Below are positions 8,552 to 15,191 of a stretch of 16,670 bases of DNA, piece after piece. Position 1 is the stretch's first letter; every line of letters begins with the position of its first letter. Source of the DNA: Tannockella sp964372125 (GTDB lineage: Bacteria; Bacillota_I; Bacilli_A; Erysipelotrichales; Coprobacillaceae); contig CAYJPL010000040.1 of NCBI GenBank assembly GCA_964372125.1, forward strand, positions 1 through 16,670. The letters are read 5' to 3'. A program made the position numbers and the translations under genes. Below the pieces are notes generated by a model that was not told where the DNA came from, made no database searches, and saw only the letters and a program-made list of their open reading frames with translations.

Positions 8552-9304
8552 ATGGTTGAAAAGAAGATTTATTATTTTGATAAAGAAATTATGATTAATA
8601 TAGAAAAAGACAATAGTATGTTTGCATATTTCGAAAAAAATAGTATTATAAATTGTGCATACCTTAATCTTGACAAGTCATTAGAGTTATTTGGAATAGA
8701 TAGTAACATGCTTCATACTAATATTTCTTATTATTTCTTTATCTGTAAAAAAATAAGCGATCATGATGTGATAACAGGTGACGGGTTCATCAAATTGAAG
8801 TTACGTCTACTTTTAGATTGTAGATGTTTGAAAAATGATGTGCTTAAAGCTGTTATAGAAGAATTCAAAAAATTAGGCTTACAGGATTATGAATTTATTT
8901 TTGAATTTAAAGATGTTTTAAATAAAAATAAAGATTTCAAATACAGTTTGCTGCTGGATAGTAAAATAATAAATGATAATGATTGTTTAAAACAATATTT
9001 TATGTTTCAAGAAATCATATATGACTTATTAAAGATTAACATGGATAACCAGATTCACATATTAAAGAAATACGTGGCGAGCATGAATATTAGCAATGAA
9101 ACTAATGAATTTTCCCATCACATTGATAGATTATATAAATTGGCAAAATTGGTTGAAAATTATATCTTTTGGTGGAGTATTCATTCAAATAAAAATCAAC
9201 AATCGGACAGGATTTTGAGCATCAAAAACATTAATGATAAAGAAATTGATAGTTTATCAGTTGAGTTAAAAGAGAAAATAACCAAGCTGATGATAAATAC
9301 ATGA
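8552..9304 (+). CDS. Unrecognised protein, first gene of an ATGA-coupled pair with an HNH gene
   Basis: This is a 250-aa protein I cannot name. The ATG at 8552 follows CAAGGGAGAGGG (8537-8548), a strong ribosome binding site. The N-terminal 140 residues look like mixed alpha/beta and lack the DGQQR signature of DUF262 (the N-terminal domain of GmrSD-type proteins). Residues about 180-230 (KLAKLVENYIFWWSIHSN) resemble, weakly, the helical segment that precedes the HNH domain in DUF262-DUF1524 proteins. The stop TGA overlaps the next start as ATGA. It is therefore either the partner of the HNH protein or the upstream part of one protein now split. A cytosolic, nucleic-acid-related role is inference. 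Confidence 0.75.
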   Translation: MVEKKIYYFDKEIMINIEKDNSMFAYFEKNSIINCAYLNLDKSLELFGIDSNMLHTNISYYFFICKKISDHDVITGDGFIKLKLRLLLDCRCLKNDVLKAVIEEFKKLGLQDYEFIFEFKDVLNKNKDFKYSLLLDSKIINDNDCLKQYFMFQEIIYDLLKINMDNQIHILKKYVASMNISNETNEFSHHIDRLYKLAKLVENYIFWWSIHSNKNQQSDRILSIKNINDKEIDSLSVELKEKITKLMINT

Positions 9305-9666
9305 AAATATTTAAAGGAAAAAATAAATTGAAAATTAGATATATATTGTTCAAGATACTCAATATCAATTCTGGGACTACAAGACTAGTTAGGCATAATC
9401 AACTACTGCATATTGAGCATATTTATCCCAAAAGCAAAAAACCTAATTCTCATTTATGGAATTTAATTAATATGACATTACTAGAAAAGGGGATAAATGA
9501 ATACATTGAAGACAATATGAAAAAGAAATATAAATTTTATATAAATTCGGAAATAGTAGATAATCACAATATTTCTTTAAAAAATAATTGTAAAAACAAG
9601 ACTTATGAACTAAGAGGAAAAACTTTAGTAAATCTAGTTATAGATACCTGGTATAAAAATATTTAA
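9301..9666 (+). CDS. HNH endonuclease domain protein, DUF1524/GmrSD C-terminal type
   Basis: This 121-aa protein has an HNH-like core: H37-I-E39-H40-I-Y-P-K, then N57-M-T-L-L and N66. This His...Asn...Asn spacing and the NMTLLEKGIN wording match the DUF1524 domain of GmrSD-type modification-dependent nucleases. The preceding helix (KLKIRYILFKIL, 9-20) and the final R...L...I...W pattern (ELRGKTLVNLVIDTW) also fit that family. There are no CxxC zinc pairs, so Septu PtuB-type HNH is less likely. The ATG at 9301 overlaps the upstream stop and has no clear ribosome binding site, so translation by termination-reinitiation is likely. The frame is open upstream from 9265 with plausible coding residues, which leaves a frameshifted single gene as the main alternative. 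The HNH class is fairly secure; its target is unknown. Confidence 0.75.
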   Translation: MKIFKGKNKLKIRYILFKILNINSGTTRLVRHNQLLHIEHIYPKSKKPNSHLWNLINMTLLEKGINEYIEDNMKKKYKFYINSEIVDNHNISLKNNCKNKTYELRGKTLVNLVIDTWYKNI

Positions 9667-10001
9667 AATGAATAGAAGGCATGTATCTTGTTGATATTTG
9701 TCTTTATATATTAATATGGATATAGCTTGTACTATTGCAAAGCTATCATATGATATTGATGGGTATTATAATTAACTACTGTATGCATTAATGAGAGAAT
9801 ACTACACTTATTATACTTGCTTGTAAATAAATTTGTTGTATGAGAGAGGTTTTTTTTCATATGTGTATATACAACTTAGGCAGCTAACTTTCTACAGTAT
9901 CAAGTTCAATACTTTTTTATTGTAGGGTATAAGAATCTTAAAAACATAGATCATAAAGCAAGCATATATGATTCTATAGAAAATAGAAATGGAGAACGTG
10001 T
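9667..10001. other. 335-nt AT-rich gap with candidate promoter and weak hairpins
   Basis: No gene is supported here. A 7-bp inverted repeat, GTTGTAT at 9835-9841 with ATACAAC at 9869-9875, encloses a run of eight T at about 9850-9857. It is not a standard terminator because the T-run lies in the loop. A short 6-bp hairpin (TAGCTT/AAGCTA) lies near 9723-9745. A candidate promoter for the next gene is listed separately. Confidence 0.5.
9905..9933 (+). promoter_or_regulatory. Candidate promoter of the TPR-DUF2971 gene
   Basis: TTCAAT (9905-9910) and TATAAG (9928-9933) are separated by 17 bp, about 68 nt before the ATG at 10002. The -10 box matches consensus at 5 of 6 positions, but the -35 box is poor, so this is tentative. 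Confidence 0.35.
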
Positions 10002-12035
10002 ATGAATAGTGGAGATATTTTAAATATTGCAGCAAAGTTACTGTATTGTGAAGATTATGATGACGTAGAACAAGATTGTGAAATTGATGAATATGAACGT
10101 ATGATGGGTACATATAAGATTTTGGAATCGGAAGTAAAAAGTATAAATGAAAAATTATCAAAAGACAATGAAAACCCTACCATGTATATGCAAAGGGCAG
10201 AGTATAATTGGGAAATTTTAAACTTATTTGAATATGATAATTTTGGAGTTACGAGAGAGAAGATATTGTCTGATATTTCTATAGCAATACGACTTGATCC
10301 ACAAAATGTATCGTACATAATTAAATCAGGAGAATATGCATTTCCAGATCTCTACGAGCTAGAAGATAAAAAAATATCAAAAGAGCTAATTCCTAAATCA
10401 CTTAATTCATATTTGTATGCTTTGAAAATTGAGCCATCAAATATTAGTGCTATTATAGGAATAGGTAAATGTTATTATGAGCTAGAGGCGTATGATGATT
10501 ATCTAAAATTACTCAAATCAATAAAGCAAGATGATATAAAGAATGGAGAAGTCTTTTATTGGCAAGGTTTATGTACTATAAGATTAGGAAATTATGAAAC
10601 CGGTATTAAACTTTTGATGAAAGCTATTATTCTCTGGAAAGAGGAAGAATTATTTAAACAAGGTATGCATTTTGATTTAACAAATGCAATATTTGAATTG
10701 GGATATGCGTATATGGAGTCTGGGAATTTTGATGAAGCCTTAGTATATTTAGAATCACATGTGCTCGGGGAATTTAGAATGTACGAAGAAAAAGTGTATT
10801 TTTTCATCGGAATATGTTATCAAAAAACAGAGAAATACTGGGATGCAATTAATTCATATAATACGTCGATATATAGAAACTATAAATATAGAGAATCAAT
10901 AAAAAAAATAAGTGAATGCATAGAGTTGATTGATAAAAATGGAAAATATGGAGAATTTTCTAAAGATATTGATTTAATGATTATTGAATATGCTCATAAA
11001 GTTTTCCCTTGTATGGATTGGAGTGAAGAATCAGATGTGTTTAAGTTGTTTGAAGAACTTAGATTTTTACAGCAGTATACAAAAAAAATATTAGAAACAA
11101 ATGTACATAAATTTGAAAATAAATGTGTTTATCACTATACAACAATAGAGAGTATACCAAAGATATTTGTACCTGTAAAAATAAATAGTAATATATCAAC
11201 TGATAAAGGTACTAGTGCAAAATTTAGAATTTCAAACTCGATTCATATGAATGATCCAGGAGAAGGTAAAGTGTTTGCTAAGTTACTTGAAGAATATAAC
11301 GAGTGTGGTGAAATACAACGGTTAAATTGTATAATGAATAAATTATTTAATGCATCGAATCACATGAAAGATAATTCTACCTTTATTATGAGTTTTTCCG
11401 CTGTTGATCATTATGACATATTACCTATGTGGGTACATTATAGTGACAATGCAACAGGGTGTGCAATACGACTAGATAAGGAGTTTTTTGCACCTTCATG
11501 GCTCAAAAAGAAATCTTATTATGATGATTCTGAATTTCTAGAATCTCTACTTGATGAAAATGCACATACTTTATATAATGTATCGTATATTGACTTAGAA
11601 AGCTTTAAATGTGATACAGAACATAAAGAAATATCTAATGTAAGAAAGTACTTTTCAGAAATTAGTAAGCGACTAATTAATATACATAAAATCATCAATC
11701 ATGAACATACCGATGAATTAACTTATAAACAAGAAGTGTACAATGTTATAAAAATGATTTTAAATCAAGTAAGATATCTGTATAAAGAAAAATCATATGC
11801 ATATGAAAACGAAGTGCGAATAATTAGATATCAAAAGGATGATATTAAAGTATATGAAAACAATGATATAAATACCAATGTACCAAAATTATATGTGGAT
11901 TTAGAACAAGAGCTCGATTACTCTAAAATGGGAGTTATACTCGGACCTAAAGTTCAAAGAAAATCTGAAGTAGCTGCGTATTTATATCATGTAGGTGTTG
12001 ACGAAGTGATAGATTCCAAAATAAAGTATCAATAA
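10002..12035 (+). CDS. TPR-repeat protein with C-terminal DUF2971-like domain
   Basis: This 677-aa protein has two parts. Residues about 60-360 hold degenerate tetratricopeptide-like helix pairs (for example AIIGIGKCYYELEAYDDYLK and ELGYAYMESGNFDEALVYLE), probably a protein-binding scaffold. From residue 377 it matches the DUF2971 pattern: YHYTTIES at 377-384, HMNDPGE at 415-421, MSFS at 463-466, LPMWVHYS around 474-481 with a following Gly, and E602-N-E604-V-R606. The spaced His, Tyr and Glu motifs recall the H-Y-E triad of ADP-ribosyltransferase folds, but that is inference and the family's activity is not known to me. No signal peptide is present. The ATG follows GGAGA at 9990-9994. The gene stands alone, with a gap of more than 300 nt on each side. 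TPR sensor plus effector is a common defence architecture, so an anti-phage role is plausible but unproven. Confidence 0.85.
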   Translation: MNSGDILNIAAKLLYCEDYDDVEQDCEIDEYERMMGTYKILESEVKSINEKLSKDNENPTMYMQRAEYNWEILNLFEYDNFGVTREKILSDISIAIRLDPQNVSYIIKSGEYAFPDLYELEDKKISKELIPKSLNSYLYALKIEPSNISAIIGIGKCYYELEAYDDYLKLLKSIKQDDIKNGEVFYWQGLCTIRLGNYETGIKLLMKAIILWKEEELFKQGMHFDLTNAIFELGYAYMESGNFDEALVYLESHVLGEFRMYEEKVYFFIGICYQKTEKYWDAINSYNTSIYRNYKYRESIKKISECIELIDKNGKYGEFSKDIDLMIIEYAHKVFPCMDWSEESDVFKLFEELRFLQQYTKKILETNVHKFENKCVYHYTTIESIPKIFVPVKINSNISTDKGTSAKFRISNSIHMNDPGEGKVFAKLLEEYNECGEIQRLNCIMNKLFNASNHMKDNSTFIMSFSAVDHYDILPMWVHYSDNATGCAIRLDKEFFAPSWLKKKSYYDDSEFLESLLDENAHTLYNVSYIDLESFKCDTEHKEISNVRKYFSEISKRLINIHKIINHEHTDELTYKQEVYNVIKMILNQVRYLYKEKSYAYENEVRIIRYQKDDIKVYENNDINTNVPKLYVDLEQELDYSKMGVILGPKVQRKSEVAAYLYHVGVDEVIDSKIKYQ

Positions 12036-12534
12036 AGAATATCTGTATACACTTGTTTTAGTATAAATAATATATACATAAAACATATATTTTATAGACT
12101 TAAATAAATCTAATTCAGAAAAAAAGTAGCGTCAAATAAACAGACTCTAGTTTATCGTATATTTAATTTAGGTAGAAATTAAAATATGCAATTCGTAAAT
12201 CACAAATTGTAGAGAAGTATTTGTTGATGTTATCAGATCAATATCGATAAATCATATTTTAGTACAAAAAAAAGTAATGTAAGTATGCAAACAAATATAT
12301 TTAGCTCACTATTGTTTGTTTAGAATAACTAGGCAATAGTTAGAATTTCATAATTATTTAGCAATTTGCAAAATTTGATAAATATTTAAAAATAAAAAGT
12401 AATTGTAAATTTCAGTATGTATAGAGTAATAAGGGTTATATTATAAAATATATATAAATAAAGCAACAGTGATAGTAATCCTTGTAATAACTATTAAGAT
12501 GTAAAGTATTGTCCGTGAAAATATGAATTACAGT

Positions 12535-12576
12535 AATCCTTTTGTGATATAAGTCTATAATCACGAAAGGGTTTTT
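12535..12576 (+). terminator. Strong intrinsic terminator, not next to any gene
   Basis: The 14-bp stem pairs 12535-12548 (AATCCTTTTGTGAT) with 12560-12573 (ATCACGAAAGGGTT), with two G-U pairs and an 11-nt loop, followed by a T-run (12572-12576). It lies 500 nt after the nearest upstream stop codon, so it may end an unannotated small transcript or a very long 3' untranslated region. Confidence 0.8.
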
Positions 12577-12828
12577 GCTTTATATAAATATAAACAGATA
12601 CATGAAAATATTGTACTACAGTAGAAACAAGTTAACATGTATTTTAATTTGAATGAACTAATAGCATGTTTATAATTGAATTGTATTTCTAGTGTATATA
12701 CTGTATCAAGTAGTCAAATAGTTTATATTCATGATGAACATATTACTGTTGAAAACCATACCAGTATGCGTATACAAAGAGTATTACTAGATAGATGTGA
12801 TAATTAGTATCTTTGTAAGTTTATTGTG

Positions 12829-12859
12829 CAATATATCCCACAAAATGACAATATATCCC
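12829..12859 (+). repeat. Direct repeat CAATATATCCC with 20-bp period
   Basis: CAATATATCCC is present at 12829-12839 and 12849-12859. A 20-bp period is close to two helical turns, so both copies face the same side of DNA, as in paired operator half-sites. No protein is known to bind here. Confidence 0.45.
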
Positions 12860-13078
12860 TAATTTATTTTATATCGACAAATTATGATATATTTACTAAG
12901 TGTTTATTTGAATCCTGAGGTAAGAATAATACAATGTGTATCATACAAATGCAATATCCATGTAAATGCGTATTAATCTATATAAATGGGATTCATTTTT
13001 CATGCGAGTTGCATTATTACACTGTATATATTGATGCAAGAGTTATTATCAATACATTGTTAGTAGATAAAGTATAGA

Positions 13079-13120
13079 ATTAACGAGATTGTAAAGTAGG
13101 CATAGACAAACTTCGTTAAT
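13079..13120. repeat. Inverted repeat ATTAACGA/TCGTTAAT upstream of the Ltp-like gene
   Basis: ATTAACGA (13079-13086) and TCGTTAAT (13113-13120) are perfect 8-bp arms separated by 26 nt. There is no T-run after it. It may be a regulatory stem or an operator pair, about 190 nt before the start codon. Confidence 0.4.
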
Positions 13121-13310
13121 GCTAATGGTAACTTAAAATTGGTATCACTTGTTTATATGCTGATGTAAAAATAATTATACTAGGGGTAAAACGGATGATT
13201 AAATTAGTGTAAAAATGAAAAATTATTACCAGGCATTTAAGATAAATAACATGGTTAGTACAAGGGAGTGAATTGTGTTGCATTTTTTTTAATGAAAGGG
13301 AGAGTTGTTA

Positions 13311-14297
13311 ATGAAAAAATTAAGTAAGAAAAAACGAGTTGTTGTGATTATTTGTATTATCCTAGGATTAAGTATAATTGGATCGATTTTAGGAGATGAA
13401 AAAATGGATATTCCTGATTTAACTAAAGGGGATAGTTCTAGTTATGAAAATGGAGATGTAGTATCAAAGTATGCTTATTCTGATACTGTAGAAGAAGGGG
13501 CAGTAATTGAACAAATTCCACCAGCACAGCAAGATGTTGCACGTGAGGAGATTGATATTACATTAGTTTATTCTAAAGGCAAGGCACCGATTATTCCAGA
13601 TTTTGCTGAAATGAGCCAGGATGAAATTGATGATTGGAAAGATGAATATGACGTAAGTATACTTACTACAAAAAAATATAGTGAACTTAAAAACGACACT
13701 CTTATTTCTCAATCTCTGCAGGCAGGGACAAGTGCGCCAATCAAAGAGCCCGTGTTAGAAAAAGAAGCAATGTTTTCTATTTCGCTAGTTTATTCAAAGG
13801 GGGAAGCACCAAAAATTCCGGATTTTACAGATATGAAAAAATCAGATGTGGAATCATGGGGTGAAGAACACAACATAACGATTAATTTTGAAAGTGCATA
13901 TTCACGTGATGTAAAAAACGGGGATATAATAAGTCAAGATGTCGAAGCTTCTACAAGTATCGAAGAGGTAAGTAGTATAGCAGTTGTGTATTCTATTGGT
14001 AGAGAAGAGACAATTGGGGAAACCAACGCTGTTAGTAAAGCGCAAGATTATCTAGACTATACCTCATTTTCACGAAGTGGATTAATAGATCAATTAGAAT
14101 ATGAAGGATTTACAACAGATGAATCTACATATGCAGTAGATAAATTGAATGTTGATTGGAATGAGCAGGCAGCAGGTAAAGCAAAAGATTACCTTGACTA
14201 TACTTCATTTTCTAGAAGTGGATTAATTGATCAGTTAGAATATGAGGGCTTTACATATGATCAAGCAGTGTATGGTGTAACTCAAAACGGATATTAA
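13311..14297 (+). CDS. Membrane-anchored protein with PASTA-like and two Ltp-like domains
   Basis: This is a 328-aa surface protein. A Lys/Arg-rich start (KKLSKKKR) and a hydrophobic segment at about residues 9-27 make an N-terminal membrane anchor; there is no good lipobox, so it is probably not a lipoprotein. Three PASTA-like repeats follow, each with an Ile-Pro-Asp-Phe/Leu opening and ending near VVYS/LVYSKG (roughly 30-90, 91-165, 166-235). From residue 240 come two near-identical Ltp-like repeats (KAQDYLDYTSFSRSGLIDQL and KAKDYLDYTSFSRSGLIDQL, each followed by EYEGFT). Ltp of streptococcal phage TP-J34 is a surface protein whose similar repeats block DNA entry of other phages. A role in superinfection exclusion is inferred by family; a cell-wall sensing role through the PASTA-like part is an alternative. 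The ATG at 13311 is preferred over a TTG at 13305 because AAAGGGAGAG (13295-13304) is 6 nt from it. Confidence 0.88.
   Translation: MKKLSKKKRVVVIICIILGLSIIGSILGDEKMDIPDLTKGDSSSYENGDVVSKYAYSDTVEEGAVIEQIPPAQQDVAREEIDITLVYSKGKAPIIPDFAEMSQDEIDDWKDEYDVSILTTKKYSELKNDTLISQSLQAGTSAPIKEPVLEKEAMFSISLVYSKGEAPKIPDFTDMKKSDVESWGEEHNITINFESAYSRDVKNGDIISQDVEASTSIEEVSSIAVVYSIGREETIGETNAVSKAQDYLDYTSFSRSGLIDQLEYEGFTTDESTYAVDKLNVDWNEQAAGKAKDYLDYTSFSRSGLIDQLEYEGFTYDQAVYGVTQNGY
14037..14255 (+). repeat. Two 78-bp direct repeats encoding the Ltp-like domains
   Basis: 14037-14114 and 14178-14255 are identical at 67 of 78 bases. Ten of the eleven differences are synonymous; only Gln/Lys changes at the third codon. 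The repeat period is 141 bp (47 codons). The pattern suggests an old duplication kept under strong protein-level selection. Confidence 0.9.
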
Positions 14298-14404
14298 TGT
14301 AATAGTATTCCTTACTATACAAAGATAGAATATTTTGAATTTGGTATACACTATAAACGCAATAGTTTACAGTACAGTGAACTTAGTAGTTTTATAACAC
14401 GAGT

Positions 14405-14444
14405 AGGAGATAAATAACGATTAATTAGTTATTTGTCTCTTTTT
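14405..14444 (+). terminator. Intrinsic terminator of the Ltp-like gene
   Basis: A 14-bp stem pairs 14405-14418 with 14428-14441 (core GAGATAAATAAC with GTTATTTGTCTC, with two G-U pairs), a 9-nt loop and a T-run to 14444. It lies about 110 nt after the stop codon. Confidence 0.85.
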
Positions 14445-14519
14445 ATATTAATTTAGATGCAAGGTAAGCGTACCCTGATAAGTCACTAGATTAATGTTTA
14501 TGGTGATCTAAAAACGAAC

Positions 14520-14819
14520 ATGATTGGCATAAAAGCGTTAGTGAGTTTGAAACAGCATCACTTACGTTTGGTGATTTTTTGTAAACAATATGGTATTGGT
14601 CAAAGTACGTTTTACCAAAAGAAAAAGAAACTAGGTACATTCATGATTGTAAATACTCAATATGTAATGAACATTTATATTGCAATAAACTACGTTGATC
14701 TGTAAAAAGGTATTGATGGTTTAATGCAAGTTGTACATCAAGATTTTGGGCTCGATGTTCCAGATCATTCTTTATTCTTATTCATTAATAAAAATAGAAT
14801 AAGAATAAATCTATTGTAA
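14520..14819 (+). pseudogene. IS66 TnpA/TnpB remnants fused in one frame with an internal stop
   Basis: The first part (14520 onward) has FCKQYGIGQSTFYQKKKKL, matching the C-terminal helix-turn-helix of IS66 TnpA. In the same frame, from about 14673, IYIAINYVDL, then a TAA at 14703-14705, then KGIDGLMQ and FGLDVPDHSLFLF continue to a second stop at 14817-14819. This aligns to the IS66 TnpB core (typically VYLACGYTDMRKGIDGL...GALFLF), with the stop exactly in place of the Arg/Lys before KGIDGL. Both proteins are truncated. It is not a functional gene. Confidence 0.8.
14771..14809. repeat. Perfect 13-bp inverted repeat inside the IS66 relic
   Basis: TTTATTCTTATTC (14771-14783) and GAATAAGAATAAA (14797-14809) are exact reverse complements with a 13-nt A/T loop. 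There is no T-run after the stem. It shares bases 14807-14809 with the next hairpin, so the two cannot form fully at once. Confidence 0.75.
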
Positions 14820-14848
14820 TATGATAACAATAGATTTTGGTTGTTTTT
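14807..14848 (+). terminator. AT-rich terminator-like hairpin
   Basis: An 11-bp perfect stem pairs 14807-14817 with 14827-14837 (AATCTATTGT/ACAATAGATT core), followed by T-rich sequence with five T at 14844-14848. The stem is weak in G/C, so activity is uncertain. Confidence 0.4.
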
Positions 14849-14897
14849 AAAGCATAGTATCTTTGCCACGGTAATTTAAAATACCAATGGTAATTGT

Positions 14898-14931
14898 AAG
14901 ACATGATACAAGTTCATTATGTCTTTTTTTT
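14898..14931 (+). terminator. Intrinsic terminator before the ATPase gene
   Basis: AAGACAT (14898-14904) pairs with ATGTCTT (14919-14925), followed by eight T (14924-14931). It would insulate the ATPase promoter from upstream transcription. Confidence 0.6.
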
Positions 14932-15115
14932 AACAAGAAACCGACAAAAGAAAATTAGAGATAAAATTCTTACGAAATACTTTGTACATGGTAAAATCAA
15001 TATGAATTTTTTGTTATTATTGAAAAATAACAGTATTCTAGTTGTTTGGTTAATATTTTTTATTTTTAAGTTATTATTTAAAACACGGAATTTAAATAAA
15101 TAAAATATAAAATAT
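14932..15115. other. AT-rich spacer with no gene seen
   Basis: Short open frames exist on both strands here, but they are low-complexity (Lys, Asn, Phe and Leu), lack ribosome binding sites and read like noise in AT-rich DNA. Nothing else is seen before the palindrome at 15116. Confidence 0.5.
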
Positions 15116-15131
15116 ATTCCCAAATGGGAAT
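15116..15131. promoter_or_regulatory. Operator-like palindrome next to the ATPase promoter
   Basis: ATTCCCA (15116-15122) and TGGGAAT (15125-15131) form a perfect 7-bp palindrome with a 2-bp centre, ending 5 bp before the -35 box. The position suits a regulator site, but no regulator is identified. Confidence 0.5.
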
Positions 15132-15136
15132 TAAAA

Positions 15137-15165
15137 TTGAACTTTAGTGTTATTTATGTTAAAAT
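15137..15165 (+). promoter_or_regulatory. Sigma-A type promoter of the ATPase gene
   Basis: TTGAAC (15137-15142) and TAAAAT (15160-15165) have an ideal 17-bp spacer. The predicted start of transcription is near 15172, only about 20 nt before the ATG. It is the clearest promoter in the window. Confidence 0.8.
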
Positions 15166-15191
15166 GAATATACTATATAGGAGGTGCTTTT

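Larger units (their letters stand above)
12036..13310. other. 1.27-kb very AT-rich region without a convincing gene
   Basis: Both strands were read and only short, stop-rich frames are found; none looks like a known protein. Structure that can be seen is an isolated intrinsic terminator (12535-12576), a direct repeat CAATATATCCC at 12829 and 12849, and an 8-bp inverted repeat at 13079/13113. A TATACT box at 13176-13181 lacks a good -35 partner. The region could hold a small RNA, decayed genes, or long untranslated and regulatory sequence for the Ltp-like gene. Confidence 0.6.
14464..14819 (+). mobile_element. Truncated IS66-family insertion sequence relic
   Basis: The segment begins with GTAAGCGTACC at 14464, which resembles the GTAAGCG start of IS66-family terminal inverted repeats. 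It is followed in the right order by remnants of tnpA (helix-turn-helix) and tnpB. The large DDE transposase gene (tnpC) and a right end are missing; no ACGCTTAC is seen downstream. The element is dead, and marks past transposon activity in this island. Confidence 0.7.

Noticed and set aside
9260..9304. Programmed -1 frameshift site in the HNH pair
   Set aside because: A-rich runs are present, but no canonical slippery heptamer such as AAAAAAG is found, so ATGA reinitiation or an old mutation is preferred.
9892..10161. 89-aa open frame on the minus strand at the start of the TPR-DUF2971 gene
   Set aside because: It overlaps the promoter and start of a convincing gene and looks like low-complexity noise rich in Tyr, Ile and His.
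13305..13310. TTG start at 13305 for the Ltp-like gene
   Set aside because: The ribosome binding site ends directly at 13304, leaving no spacing; the ATG at 13311 has a 6-nt spacing and a typical Met-Lys-Lys start.
14903..15123. Two overlapping open frames on opposite strands before the ATPase gene
   Set aside because: Both are low-complexity, AT-driven frames with no ribosome binding site. The plus-strand one also runs through the T-run of a terminator.
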